Shown piece by piece: positions 25,492 to 36,361 of a stretch of DNA of 64,000 bases. The stretch's first letter is position 1. Each line of letters starts with the position of its first letter. The notes beneath the pieces are model-generated. The model was not told the origin of the DNA. It saw only the letters and a program-made list of their open reading frames with translations, and did no database searches. The DNA comes from an uncultured Erwinia sp. (GTDB lineage Bacteria > Pseudomonadota > Gammaproteobacteria > Enterobacterales > Enterobacteriaceae), in contig CALYQW010000003.1 of NCBI GenBank assembly GCA_945290265.1, positions 124,001-188,000 of the forward strand, read 5' to 3'. The translations under genes were made by a program, and so were the position numbers.

Positions 25492-26889
25492 TTAATGCTG
25501 CGTCAGCGTCGACTCATTCTCCGCATCATTACTCATCACTTCACGGTCAGTCTGCTTCAGCCACTGACTGGTCAGCATACCGGCGGTCATTGAACCATTC
25601 ACGTTCAGGGCAGTACGGCCCATATCGATCAGCGGCTCAATGGAAATCAGCAGCGCTACCAGCGTGACCGGCAGACCCATGGTCGGCAGTACAATCAGTG
25701 CCGCGAAAGTGGCACCGCCGCCCACGCCAGCAACCCCGGCAGAGCTGAGGGTCACAATCCCAATCAGCGTTGCCATCCACAGCGGATCAAACGGGTTAAT
25801 CCCGACGGTTGGCGCAACCATCACCGCCAGCATGGTGGGATACAGACCAGCACAGCCGTTCTGACCAATGGTGGCACCAAAGGAGGCGGCAAAGCTGGCA
25901 ATGGACTCAGGAATGCCCAGGCGACGGTTCTGTGCTTCCACGCTCAACGGAATACTGGCAGCGCTGGAACGGCTGGTAAAGGCAAAGGTAATCACCGGCC
26001 AGACCTTACGAAAGAAGCGCAACGGATTGACGCCGTTCACTGACAGCAGCAGACCATGCACCACAAACATCAGCCCCAGGCCCAGATAAGAGGCGATAAC
26101 AAAGCTGCCCAGCTTGATAATGTCGTGCATATTAGAGCTGGCAACCACTTTGGTCATCAGCGCCATCACGCCATACGGGGTCAGTTTCATAATCAGGCGC
26201 ACCAGCTTCATTACCCAGGACTGCAGGGTATCAATCGCCACCAGCACGCGCTGACCTTTTTCCACATCATCCTTCAGCAGGTTCAGTGCTGCCACGCCAA
26301 GGAAAGCGGCAAAGATCACCACGCTGATAATCGAGGTTGGGCTGGCACCGGCCAGATCGGCAAACGGGTTTTTCGGCACGAAAGATAACAACAGCTGCGG
26401 TGCGCTGAGGTCGGCCACTTTACCGGCATAGTTGTTCTGGATGGCACTCAGACGGGCGGTTTCCTGCACGCCCTGCACCAGTCCATGGGCGTTAAGGCCA
26501 AACAGCCAGGTAACAAAGATCCCGACAGCTGCGGCAATCGCGGTGGTAAACAGCAGCACCCCGATAGTCAGCAGGCTGATTTTGCCCAGCGATGAGGCAT
26601 TGTGCAGCCGGGCCACTGCGCTGAGGATAGAGGCAAACACCAGCGGCATAATAATCATTTGCAGCAGCTGGACATAACCATTACCTACCAGGTTGAACCA
26701 GCTGATGGACTCTTTAACAATGGCACTTTCTTCACCATAGATGGTGTGCAGCGCAAGGCCAAACAGTACCCCAGCCACCAGGCCGAACAGCACTTTCTTT
26801 GACAGGCTCCAGCCGTTACGGCCGGCTCTGGCAACCAGCAGCAGTATTAATACAAACACTGCCAGGTTGATAATCAGTGGAAAATTCAT
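25492..26889 (-). CDS. tcyP: L-cystine:cation symporter TcyP
   Basis: A 465-residue inner-membrane cystine importer of the dicarboxylate/amino acid:cation symporter (DAACS) family. MNFPLI...[38 protein letters not shown], the serine-rich re-entrant loop [15 protein letters not shown], and [24 protein letters not shown] closely follow E. coli TcyP (YdjN). Length is as expected, with a hydrophilic C-tail [13 protein letters not shown]. It takes up cystine at high affinity; in E. coli it is part of the CysB regulon. Monocistronic with its own terminator. Confidence 0.95.
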   Translation of the reverse strand: MNFPLIINLAVFVLILLLVARAGRNGWSLSKKVLFGLVAGVLFGLALHTIYGEESAIVKESISWFNLVGNGYVQLLQMIIMPLVFASILSAVARLHNASSLGKISLLTIGVLLFTTAIAAAVGIFVTWLFGLNAHGLVQGVQETARLSAIQNNYAGKVADLSAPQLLLSFVPKNPFADLAGASPTSIISVVIFAAFLGVAALNLLKDDVEKGQRVLVAIDTLQSWVMKLVRLIMKLTPYGVMALMTKVVASSNMHDIIKLGSFVIASYLGLGLMFVVHGLLLSVNGVNPLRFFRKVWPVITFAFTSRSSAASIPLSVEAQNRRLGIPESIASFAASFGATIGQNGCAGLYPTMLAVMVAPTVGINPFDPLWMATLIGIVTLSSAGVAGVGGGATFAALIVLPTMGLPVTLVALLISIEPLIDMGRTALNVNGSMTAGMLTSQWLKQTDREVMSNDAENESTLTQH

Positions 26890-27052
26890 TCCGTTTTCTC
26901 CAAATAAAATACTGTATCAGCAGCACCGATCCTGCAGAGAGTCATTATCCGCTCCCGTACAGCCATCGGGCAGGATGAAATGGTAGCAGTTCGCGTGAAC
27001 CGGAGCTTATACGTAAAAGTAATTAATTATAACCGATAGTGATTTAATCTGT

Positions 27053-27640
27053 TTATTGATTGCCAGACGGGCTGATAAGTCGGTTAACGGTGCCGCGCAC
27101 GGAATTTACTGCATGCTGCGCCCAGGGTGGGGGAGTAAGCGGACTGCCGGCGGGGAACCAGACTGCGTAACCGACCAGAACCAGACAGAGGGCGCGTTCC
27201 AGCTGATTGCCTTTCTGGCTGTTTAGCAGCGGTATACGAAAGCGCCAGCGACAGGGCCAGAGCAGGGGCACCCCGGCGGGGGTAAGCATATCGGCGACAA
27301 TATGGCTGAGATACCCCAGCACCATCGCCTGAAACACATCAGACGGTAATAGCCAGCTGGCAGGCAGTTTCATTTGCAGCAACAGGATGCCGGCCAGCAC
27401 CGCCAGCAGACTGTGAGTAAAGCCCCGGTGCCCAAAGACGCGGGCTATCGGCTGAGAGATCCATTTCAGCCGCTGCCCCAGCAGTGATTTGGGATGATCG
27501 ATATCCGGCAGCAGGCAGGTCAGCAGGGTGGCCGGGATCAGATGCCACCAGTCGGCGCTGGCCAGCACCGGGGTCAGTTCCGCACGTTTGGCAAAAATGG
27601 CGCTGGCTAGCGCGAAAACAAGATGGCCTTCGGCCGTCAT
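27053..27640 (-). CDS. ydjM: Inner-membrane metal-dependent hydrolase YdjM
   Basis: A 195-residue membrane protein of the YdjM/LexA-regulated metal-dependent hydrolase family. Metal-ligand motifs are visible: MTAEGH at the start, LLPDIDHPKS near residue 47, FGHRGFTHS near 73 and YLSHIVADMLTPAGVPLLWP near 110. About four hydrophobic segments lie between them. The physiological substrate is unknown. It is an SOS gene in E. coli, and a LexA-like site lies upstream here. The same order tcyP-ydjM-hxpB-yniB occurs in E. coli. Confidence 0.92.
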   Translation of the reverse strand: MTAEGHLVFALASAIFAKRAELTPVLASADWWHLIPATLLTCLLPDIDHPKSLLGQRLKWISQPIARVFGHRGFTHSLLAVLAGILLLQMKLPASWLLPSDVFQAMVLGYLSHIVADMLTPAGVPLLWPCRWRFRIPLLNSQKGNQLERALCLVLVGYAVWFPAGSPLTPPPWAQHAVNSVRGTVNRLISPSGNQ

Positions 27641-27676
27641 AGCAATATCCGGGTAACTGACTGTCGATGCATCCAG

Positions 27677-27696
27677 TATAGGGAATATATACAGTA
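27677..27696. promoter_or_regulatory. Probable LexA site of ydjM
   Basis: Minus-strand TACTGTATATATTCCCTATA has a perfect left LexA half (TACTGTATATAT) and a degenerate right half. It lies 37-56 bases before the ydjM start. E. coli ydjM likewise has a degenerate second box. Confidence 0.55.
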
Positions 27697-27788
27697 GAAT
27701 AAATACGTGACGCTGTAACTAAAGATAACAAAGTCAAATCAGCGTGAGAAAGGTGGCTCACCGTGACAGCGGGAGCCGCACAGCGGCT

Positions 27789-28463
27789 TTATGCGATGCC
27801 GAGATCGGCAAGGGTCAGATCCTGCAGGCTGTTCAGCTGCACATCCGCCAGCGACCAACGGGGATCGCTGCGCTGAGAGGCGGCCGGGATGACGATGGAG
27901 CGCATTCGGGCGGCTTTGGTGGCGGTCATACCGTTAACCGAATCCTCCAGCGTCACGCAGTTAAGTGGATCGATAGCGAAGCCTGCGGCACTGTCCAGAT
28001 AAACCTGCGGATGGGGTTTGCTGTACGGCAGCGTTTCCGCTGAGGTCAGGCTGTCAAAGAAGTGACGCAGCTGAAACATTTCCAGCACCTGCTCCAGCAT
28101 AAACAGCGGTGAGGCAGAGACCAGGCCGATTTTTACCGGCTGGCTGCGGCACAGTTCCAGCGCCTGGGTTACCCCTGGCAGCAGCGGACGGTGCTGGTCA
28201 ATCAGCTGCAGGGTACGGGCGATAATCCGCTGCACCACTTCGGTCTGCGACATGCCCTGCCATTGCAGCAGTTCGTGCCACATCCGTACCACCTGATCAA
28301 TACGCAGTCCGCTGGTATCGGGCATGTTCTTGCGGCTGTTGAGGCCAGGATTCAGGGTGGCCAGGACATCCAGCTCCGCCTGCTGCCATAAGGGTTCGGA
28401 ATCGATTAGCAGGCCGTCCATATCGAACAGCACCGCCTGTACCGGTCTGTGCCATGACATCAC
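27789..28463 (-). CDS. hxpB: HAD hexitol/2-deoxyglucose phosphatase HxpB (YniC)
   Basis: A 224-residue HAD-superfamily sugar phosphatase. The nucleophile motif is FDMDGLLIDSEPLWQQAE near residues 13-30, motif II is GLVSASP, motif III is KPHPQVYL (catalytic lysine) and motif IV is LEDSVNGMTATKAARM. The cap domain lies between motifs I and II. E. coli HxpB acts on 2-deoxyglucose-6-P and hexitol phosphates. Start ATG with an alternative one codon later. It is divergent from yniB, as in E. coli. Confidence 0.93.
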   Translation of the reverse strand: MMSWHRPVQAVLFDMDGLLIDSEPLWQQAELDVLATLNPGLNSRKNMPDTSGLRIDQVVRMWHELLQWQGMSQTEVVQRIIARTLQLIDQHRPLLPGVTQALELCRSQPVKIGLVSASPLFMLEQVLEMFQLRHFFDSLTSAETLPYSKPHPQVYLDSAAGFAIDPLNCVTLEDSVNGMTATKAARMRSIVIPAASQRSDPRWSLADVQLNSLQDLTLADLGIA

Positions 28464-28629
28464 TACACTCCTTTCGCAATTTTTGTCACCTTAGCACGAG
28501 GACGCCGCGGAAAATATACTTTCAGATAAGCCTGATTAACGGGAAGTACCGGCGGTAACGCATTTTCCGGGCACATTCTTCCCGGTACAGGTAGAATTAA
28601 CGGATAAAACGGTATCTGGCGGAGAAACA

Positions 28630-29169
28630 ATGACGTATCAACAGGCTGGCAAAGTGGCGTTACTGAAACGCCTGGCAGGATGGATAATTTTTATAGTTGC
28701 ACTGCTTTCAACCTTTATTTCACTGCTGGGCTTTATTGAGCAGACGCGGGAAAAAGAGCAGGGGATGAATGCGGTGATGCAGGACTTCGCCCATGTGATG
28801 ATTGAGATGGTGCGCGCCAATACTGGCTTTTTGCAAAGTTTCTGGCTGCATTCGCCGGTGCCTGATTTTAATGGCGGCAGTAATATTGGTTTCTGGCTGA
28901 TTTATATTTTGATTTTTGTTGGTCTGGCGTTACAGGCGTCCGGGGCGCGGATGGGGCGTCAGGTACGCCATGTGCGTGAAGGTATCGAGGATCAGGGGAT
29001 TCTGGAGCAGGCGAAAGGTGAAAGTGGGCTGAGTCGTCAGCAGCTGGAAGCGAAAATCGTGATCCCGCGCCATACCATTTTTCTGCAAATTTTCCCGCTG
29101 TATATTTTGCCGGTGATGATTGCGGTGGCAGGGTATTTTATTTTTACTTTGACCGGTTTTATTCGCTAA
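28630..29169 (+). CDS. yniB: YniB-family membrane protein
   Basis: A 179-residue conserved inner-membrane protein with about three hydrophobic segments: residues 17-37, 86-102 and 150-175. A basic, acidic-mixed cytoplasmic loop (QVRHVREGIEDQGILEQAKGESGLSRQQLEAKIVIPRHT) lies between. Length and layout match E. coli YniB. Function is unknown in any species I know. GGAGAAACA precedes the ATG. It sits next to hxpB as in E. coli. Confidence 0.9.
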   Translation: MTYQQAGKVALLKRLAGWIIFIVALLSTFISLLGFIEQTREKEQGMNAVMQDFAHVMIEMVRANTGFLQSFWLHSPVPDFNGGSNIGFWLIYILIFVGLALQASGARMGRQVRHVREGIEDQGILEQAKGESGLSRQQLEAKIVIPRHTIFLQIFPLYILPVMIAVAGYFIFTLTGFIR

Positions 29170-29283
29170 GCGGGGAGTAGGTCCTGACCCGGTCCACTGC
29201 GTGGGTTCTGTTCAATAGCCAGGTCAAATTTCAGGGAGGTTGGGCAGGGGTATCAATATTCAGATACATCCGGATTTGATAAT

Positions 29284-29302
29284 GCAATTGATTATCATTA
29301 AT
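29284..29302. promoter_or_regulatory. Candidate Fur box before the orphan binding protein
   Basis: The sequence with core TGATTATCATTA matches the 19-base Fur consensus at 13 positions. A second partial site (GAATGATAACC) lies just downstream at 29309-29319. Both are within 60 bases of the start codon. Confidence 0.6.
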
Positions 29303-29341
29303 ATCCGGGAATGATAACCGGCCGTCTAACAGGAGTCTTTT

Positions 29342-30472
29342 GTGATAAAACTGGTTAAATCCCTCTCGCTGGCCGCGCTGCTGACCAGCTCCTGGTCACT
29401 TTTTGCCAGCGTTTATCCCTTGACGTTAACCGATATGGATGGCCGTCAGGTGGAGCTTAAGCAGGAACCCCAACGTATTGTGCTGCAGGACGGACGCGAT
29501 ATCCTCATGCTGGCGTTACTGGACCGTGATGACCCGTTTAAGCGTCTGGTGGCGTGGAATAACCTGTTGAAGAAAAGTGATGCCCCCAGCTGGAAACTGA
29601 TGGCGCAGAAGTGGCCATATGCCACCAAAATTATCGATATGGGCTTCAGTGACAAGGGCGATGTCAATCTGGAAAGCGTCATCGCTCAGCAGCCGGATCT
29701 CATGGTGGCCGAACTGCGTTCCAAACCCGCGCTCAGCCAGGCCGGAGTGTTACAACAGATGACCCGGCTGCACATCCCGGTACTGTTTATCGATACCTTC
29801 AACCAGCCGGTGAAAGACGCACCCGCCAGTGTGACCATGCTGGGTAAGGCGCTGAATCGTGAGCAGGAAGCCAAAGCCTATACCGATTTCTATCAACAGC
29901 ATTTCCAGGCCATTATTGCTAAAACCCGCACAGTGTCACCGCAGCCACGGGTGTTTTTTGAAGCCAAAGCCGGGCTGGGCGGGGTAGAGTCCTGCTGCTT
30001 TACCCACGGCAACGTCGGCTGGGGCGCGCTGGTGCAGGCCACCGGTGCCGTGAATCTCGGCTCACAGCTGTTGCCCGGCGCTACCGGCACTATTTCGCTG
30101 GAAAAAGCAATCGCCATGAAACCGGATGTATATATTGTTTCCGGCTCGCAGTGGGCCGGTAAAAATAATGCCGCAGTGCCGTTCGGTTACGGTGTCAGCC
30201 AGACTCAGGTGGATAACGCTTTTAAGAAGCTGCGTCAGCGCCCCGGCTTCAATCAGGTCTCAGCGCTACGTCAGCAGCGTTTTTATGGCGTTTACCATAA
30301 TTTCTATAACCACCCGTGGAATATTGTTGGGCTGGAATATCTGGCGAAATTTATTTATCCCCAACAATTTGCCGGTTTAGATCCCGCCGACAGCTGGAAA
30401 ACCATTGTGACGCAGTTCACCCACATCCCACTGGGTTCAGGGGTATTCGGTGCCCAGGCACCGGCTGAGTAA
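29342..30472 (+). CDS. Periplasmic iron-siderophore-type ABC binding protein, orphan
   Basis: A 376-residue TroA/FecB-fold substrate-binding protein. A signal peptide (residues 1-22, ending SLFAS) is followed by LTLTDMDGRQVELKQEPQRIVLQDGRD, the classical start of siderophore-binding proteins. PQPRVFFEAKAGLGGVESCCF and the ending WNIVGLEYLAKFIYPQQF fit the family. The adjacent cysteines in ESCCF are unusual in periplasmic binding proteins and could form a disulfide or bind a cofactor. No permease or ATPase gene is adjacent, so it must share a transporter encoded elsewhere. Fur-like sites lie upstream and a strong terminator downstream, so it is a monocistronic iron-responsive unit. Confidence 0.8.
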   Translation: MIKLVKSLSLAALLTSSWSLFASVYPLTLTDMDGRQVELKQEPQRIVLQDGRDILMLALLDRDDPFKRLVAWNNLLKKSDAPSWKLMAQKWPYATKIIDMGFSDKGDVNLESVIAQQPDLMVAELRSKPALSQAGVLQQMTRLHIPVLFIDTFNQPVKDAPASVTMLGKALNREQEAKAYTDFYQQHFQAIIAKTRTVSPQPRVFFEAKAGLGGVESCCFTHGNVGWGALVQATGAVNLGSQLLPGATGTISLEKAIAMKPDVYIVSGSQWAGKNNAAVPFGYGVSQTQVDNAFKKLRQRPGFNQVSALRQQRFYGVYHNFYNHPWNIVGLEYLAKFIYPQQFAGLDPADSWKTIVTQFTHIPLGSGVFGAQAPAE

Positions 30473-30504
30473 CCACCGATTTTCACGCTCTTATCGGGCA
30501 TTGC

Positions 30505-30547
30505 CGTGGGCCGCAGTGAGAATACACTGCGGCCCACGCTATTTTTG
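30505..30547 (+). terminator. Strong terminator after the orphan binding protein
   Basis: Perfect 14-base stem CGTGGGCCGCAGTG/CACTGCGGCCCACG with a 6-base loop, followed by CTATTTTTG. Confidence 0.9.
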
Positions 30548-30777
30548 CCCTGTGAGCGGGTATAACCTTACAGATATTCCGGTGTTATCCTTCACCACAG
30601 CTACTATACTGTGCGTCGCCGATCGGCATAGTCTGATAGTTACGCTGAACAGGGTGTTTTTCCGGCCTGAGAGCCGGACGTTCACAAATTATTACTATGC
30701 TTACGATAAATGACATTGAACGTTTCTACCGATTGTTCAGACTGTTTCTTTTCTCACCGTTGTATGGGTCATATGTA
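30548..30777. other. ydiY promoter region
   Basis: About 230 bases between the terminator and ydiY. An in-frame upstream extension of ydiY from 30697 would put 27 extra residues before the signal peptide and is rejected. No confident regulator site was seen. Confidence 0.4.
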
Positions 30778-31533
30778 ATGAAAGTGTTTAACAAGCTATC
30801 TGTAGTTCTGCTGCTCTCCGGAGCATCACTCTGCCAACATGCTCTGGCAGATAATAACGTCTTTACGGTTATGGATGACCCAGTTACCGCCAAAAAATCG
30901 TTTGAAGGTAATGCGGCGGCCGGTTACCTGGCGCAGTCCGGTAATACCCACAGTTCTTCCCTGACTGCCAACACTAACCTGACCTGGTATCAGCCCAGCA
31001 CGGCGTACAGCCTGTGGGGGAACGCCAGCAACACCTCATCCGATGACGTGCGCTCTTCGGAAACCTATCAGATCGGTGGCCGTAGTCGTTTCAACCTGAA
31101 CAGCGCGGATTATCTGTTCGGACAGGCCAGCTGGCTGAGCGATCGTTTCAATGGTTATGACGGTCGTTCCACGCTGGTGGCCGGTTATGGTCGTCAGTTG
31201 CTGAATGGCCCGGTACACTCGCTGCGTGTGGAAGCTGGTCCGGGTGTGCGTTACGACGATTATCATGACGGTGGTCATGAAACCGAGGCGTTGGCTTACG
31301 GCGCACTGACCTATCAGTGGCAGCTGACGGACAACACCAAATTTATTCAGGGTGTATCGGTACTGGGTAGCGATGATACTACGGTGAACTCCGAAACCGG
31401 TCTCCAGGTAGGTATCAACGATCACTTCTCGCTGAAAGTGGCCTACAACGTCACCTGGAACCAGAACCCACCATCTTCTGCACCAGAAAGAACCGATACC
31501 AAAACTTCGGTACTGCTCTCTTACACCATGTAA
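30778..31533 (+). CDS. ydiY: Outer-membrane beta-barrel protein YdiY (DUF481)
   Basis: A 251-residue outer-membrane protein of the DUF481 family. The signal peptide (residues 1-25) ends in HALA. The mature part begins DNNVFTVMDDPVTAKKSFEGNAAAGYLAQSGNT and is a run of alternating amphipathic strands (AGYGRQLLNGPVHSLRVEAGPGVRYD, LKVAYNVTWNQNPP) ending in the aromatic-poor LSYTM. It matches E. coli YdiY throughout. Function is unknown. It precedes thrS as in E. coli. The start ATG 30778 is chosen because it gives the signal peptide. Confidence 0.93.
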   Translation: MKVFNKLSVVLLLSGASLCQHALADNNVFTVMDDPVTAKKSFEGNAAAGYLAQSGNTHSSSLTANTNLTWYQPSTAYSLWGNASNTSSDDVRSSETYQIGGRSRFNLNSADYLFGQASWLSDRFNGYDGRSTLVAGYGRQLLNGPVHSLRVEAGPGVRYDDYHDGGHETEALAYGALTYQWQLTDNTKFIQGVSVLGSDDTTVNSETGLQVGINDHFSLKVAYNVTWNQNPPSSAPERTDTKTSVLLSYTM

Positions 31534-31759
31534 ATGGTCGTTGGCAGCGCAGCGCATCGCGCGTTTCGCTGCTGCTTTCCTCTGCGCCATGGCTTTTGTG
31601 CGCTCAGATATCACCGGCAGCACACTTTTCCCTGTGCCCGCCAGCGTGTAAGATATCCGCCCTGCCGTTTTATCTGACGTCATCACGGCAGGGCACACCA
31701 GCCTGAGCGCCAAACTGACAATCGTGAGTTGGTTTTAAGGCTCAGCGGTAGGATGTAAA

Positions 31760-31823
31760 TAAATTCACACTCATTTTGTATGTAGCCTTGCGTATGGGTT
31801 ACCACTGCAATTAAGGATGCAAC
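31760..31823 (+). promoter_or_regulatory. thrS translational operator (tRNA-Thr mimic)
   Basis: The leader just before thrS contains TTGCGTATGGG (CGT at 31791-31793), the anticodon-loop mimic of the E. coli thrS operator, by which threonyl-tRNA synthetase represses its own translation. The flanks CACACTCATTTTG and GTTACCACTGCAAT also follow the E. coli operator. AAGGATG precedes the start. Confidence 0.8.
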
Positions 31824-33752
31824 ATGCCAGTTATTACTCTTCCTGACGGAAGTCAGCGTAAGTTTGAACATGCAGTCAGCGTGATGGATATCGCACAGGA
31901 TATTGGTCCGGGTCTGGCAAAAGCCTGTATTGCCGGGCGGGTAAACGGTGAGCTGGTGGATGCAGTTGATCCCATCAGCGCCGATTCCAGCGTGGCAATT
32001 ATCACCGCCAAAGACGAAGCCGGTCTGGAAATTATTCGTCATTCCTGTGCCCACCTGCTGGGTCATGCGATTAAACAGCTGTGGCCGGATACCAAAATGG
32101 CGATTGGCCCGGTTATCGACAACGGCTTCTATTACGATGTCGATCTTGACCGCACCCTGACGCAGGAAGATCTTGAGCTGTTGGAAAAGCGCATGCATCA
32201 GCTGGCTGACACCAACTACGATGTCATCAAGAAGAAAGTGAGCTGGCAGGAAGCGCGAGATACCTTTGACGCGCGCGGCGAAAGTTATAAAACCACTATT
32301 CTGGATGAGAACATCAGCCACGACGACCGTCCTGGCCTGTATCATCACGAAGAATACGTGGACATGTGTCGCGGTCCGCACGTGCCGAATATGCGTTTCT
32401 GCCACCATTTCAAACTGCAGAAAATCGCCGGCGCTTACTGGCGCGGTAACAGCGATAATAAAATGCTGCAGCGTATTTACGGCACCGCCTGGGCGGATAA
32501 AAAGCAGCTGGCTGCCTATTTACAGCGTCTGGAAGAGGCGGCAAAACGCGACCACCGTAAAATCGGTAAGCAGCTTGATCTCTACCATATGCAGGAAGAA
32601 GCGCCGGGTATGGTGTTCTGGCACAATGACGGCTGGACTATCTTCCGTGAGCTGGAAGTCTTTGTGCGTACCAAGCTGAAAGAGTATGAGTACCAGGAAG
32701 TGAAAGGGCCATTTATGATGGACCGCGTGCTGTGGGAAAAAACCGGCCACTGGGAAAACTACAAAGAGGCGATGTTTACCACCTCGTCAGAAAACCGTGA
32801 ATACTGCATCAAGCCGATGAACTGTCCGGGACATGTGCAGATCTTTAATCAGGGTCTGAAATCCTACCGCGACCTGCCGCTGCGTATGGCCGAGTTTGGT
32901 AGCTGTCACCGTAATGAGCCTTCGGGTGCGCTGCACGGTCTGATGCGCGTGCGCGGCTTTACTCAGGACGATGCCCATATCTTCTGTACCGAAGAGCAGG
33001 TGCGCGATGAGGTCAACAGCTGTATTAAGATGGTGTACGATATGTACAGCACCTTCGGCTTTGAAAAAATCGTGGTGAAACTGTCTACCCGTCCGGAAAA
33101 ACGCATTGGCTCGGACGACCTGTGGGACCGCTCTGAAGCGGATCTGGCAGCGGCTCTGAAAGAAAATAATATTCCATTTGAATATCAGCCTGGCGAAGGG
33201 GCGTTTTATGGCCCTAAAATTGAATTCACCCTGCATGATTGCCTGGATCGTGCCTGGCAGTGTGGTACAGTGCAGCTCGACTTCTCCCTGCCGAGCCGCC
33301 TGAGCGCCTCATATATTGGTGAAAGCAACGAACGACAGGTGCCGGTAATGATCCACCGCGCTATCTTAGGCTCGATGGAACGCTTTATTGGTATCCTGAC
33401 CGAAGAATATGCCGGTTTCTTCCCAACATGGTTGGCACCGGTTCAGGTTGTGGTAATGAATATTACCGACGGACAGTCTGAATATGTTGCAGAATTAACG
33501 CGAAAACTGCAGAATGCGGGCATTCGCGTAAAAGCAGACTTGAGAAACGAGAAGATTGGCTTTAAAATCCGCGAGCATACTTTGCGTCGTGTTCCTTATA
33601 TGCTGGTCTGTGGTGATAAAGAGGTCGAAGCTGGCTTAGTGGCCGTTCGCACCCGCCGCGGTAAAGACCTGGGGAGCATGGACGTAAATGACGTGATCGC
33701 GAAGCTGCAGAATGAAATTCGCAGTCGCAATCTTCATCAACTGGAGGAATAA
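31824..33752 (+). CDS. thrS: Threonyl-tRNA synthetase
   Basis: A 642-residue class II aminoacyl-tRNA synthetase charging tRNA-Thr, the same length as E. coli ThrS. Domains in order: N-terminal TGS (1-60), editing domain with [10 protein letters not shown] near 73 and the HMCRGPHVP-type zinc-like motif ([10 protein letters not shown]), catalytic core with motif 1, motif 2 ([21 protein letters not shown]) and motif 3 ([13 protein letters not shown]), zinc ligands NCPGH and HRAILGS, and the anticodon-binding domain from about 535. It is first in the thrS-infC-rpmI-rplT-pheST-ihfA operon. Its stop lies three bases before the infC AUU start. Confidence 0.98.
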   Translation: MPVITLPDGSQRKFEHAVSVMDIAQDIGPGLAKACIAGRVNGELVDAVDPISADSSVAIITAKDEAGLEIIRHSCAHLLGHAIKQLWPDTKMAIGPVIDNGFYYDVDLDRTLTQEDLELLEKRMHQLADTNYDVIKKKVSWQEARDTFDARGESYKTTILDENISHDDRPGLYHHEEYVDMCRGPHVPNMRFCHHFKLQKIAGAYWRGNSDNKMLQRIYGTAWADKKQLAAYLQRLEEAAKRDHRKIGKQLDLYHMQEEAPGMVFWHNDGWTIFRELEVFVRTKLKEYEYQEVKGPFMMDRVLWEKTGHWENYKEAMFTTSSENREYCIKPMNCPGHVQIFNQGLKSYRDLPLRMAEFGSCHRNEPSGALHGLMRVRGFTQDDAHIFCTEEQVRDEVNSCIKMVYDMYSTFGFEKIVVKLSTRPEKRIGSDDLWDRSEADLAAALKENNIPFEYQPGEGAFYGPKIEFTLHDCLDRAWQCGTVQLDFSLPSRLSASYIGESNERQVPVMIHRAILGSMERFIGILTEEYAGFFPTWLAPVQVVVMNITDGQSEYVAELTRKLQNAGIRVKADLRNEKIGFKIREHTLRRVPYMLVCGDKEVEAGLVAVRTRRGKDLGSMDVNDVIAKLQNEIRSRNLHQLEE

Positions 33753-34307
<555 letters not shown>

Positions 34308-34393
34308 GCCATAAAGTAATGCTGCCGCGGCATCGCGGCATCATTCGCCTGTCTGGTTCATTTTTTTAACAATGCGAAGTGGATATTTTTTAA

Positions 34394-34591
<198 letters not shown>

Positions 34592-34633
34592 GTATTTTTT
34601 TAAACTCATTCAGAATATAAACAGGAGAGCTAA

Positions 34634-34990
<357 letters not shown>

Positions 34991-34999
34991 GTCAGTAAA

Positions 35000-35029
35000 G
35001 ATAAAAGGGGGGCTTGTCCCCCTTTTATC
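35000..35029 (+). terminator. Strong hairpin after rplT
   Basis: GATAAAAGGGGG pairs perfectly with CCCCCTTTTATC around a 6-base loop (stem 12). Only CGTTTC follows, so it may be a partial terminator or processing signal between the ribosomal genes and pheST. Confidence 0.8.
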
Positions 35030-35110
35030 GTTTCTCTAACCTGAGCAAAAGATTGACTTTTCTGGCGCAGGGCCTTTCAATAACGCCTGAGTCAGTCAGG
35101 ATAAAGCAGA

Positions 35111-35152
35111 ATGAACGCTACTTTTCGTTTCTTTTTTTACTTTGGCGCCTGA
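35111..35152 (+). CDS. pheM: pheST leader peptide PheM
   Basis: A 13-residue leader peptide MNATFRFFFYFGA with five phenylalanines, four of them close together (FRFFFYF). Stalling here when Phe-tRNA is scarce lets RNA polymerase read through the following attenuator into pheST. E. coli PheM (14 residues) has the same FRFFFYF core. It is far below usual gene-length cut-offs, so identification rests on the core and the attenuator. Confidence 0.93.
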   Translation: MNATFRFFFYFGA

Positions 35153-35197
35153 ATTACGGGGGCTTTTGCGCAAAGAGAAGAAACGAAAATCGCGCGG

Positions 35198-35223
35198 AAA
35201 GCCTCCCATGTGGAGGCTTTTTT
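35198..35223 (+). terminator. pheST attenuator terminator
   Basis: AAAGCCTCC pairs with GGAGGCTTT around a 5-base loop, with a T-run through 35223. It lies 46 bases after the pheM stop and upstream of pheS. Confidence 0.9.
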
Positions 35224-35323
35224 CGTTTACAGTCAGATAACTAACGCAACAGGAACCACTGCCGGTGCAGTAACTGCCTTAAGCAGTTCTGCAACCAGAG
35301 CCTGGCAGCCGTTGCTTTAATGA

Positions 35324-36346
<1,023 letters not shown>

Positions 36347-36361
36347 GGGCGGGAATAACCA

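Noticed and set aside
30697-30777. 27-codon N-terminal extension of ydiY
   Set aside because: It would bury the signal peptide inside the protein; the ATG at 30778 gives the E. coli-like start.
35014-35244. 76-codon plus-strand frame after rplT
   Set aside because: Covers the rplT hairpin, pheM and the attenuator in another frame; those features explain the sequence.
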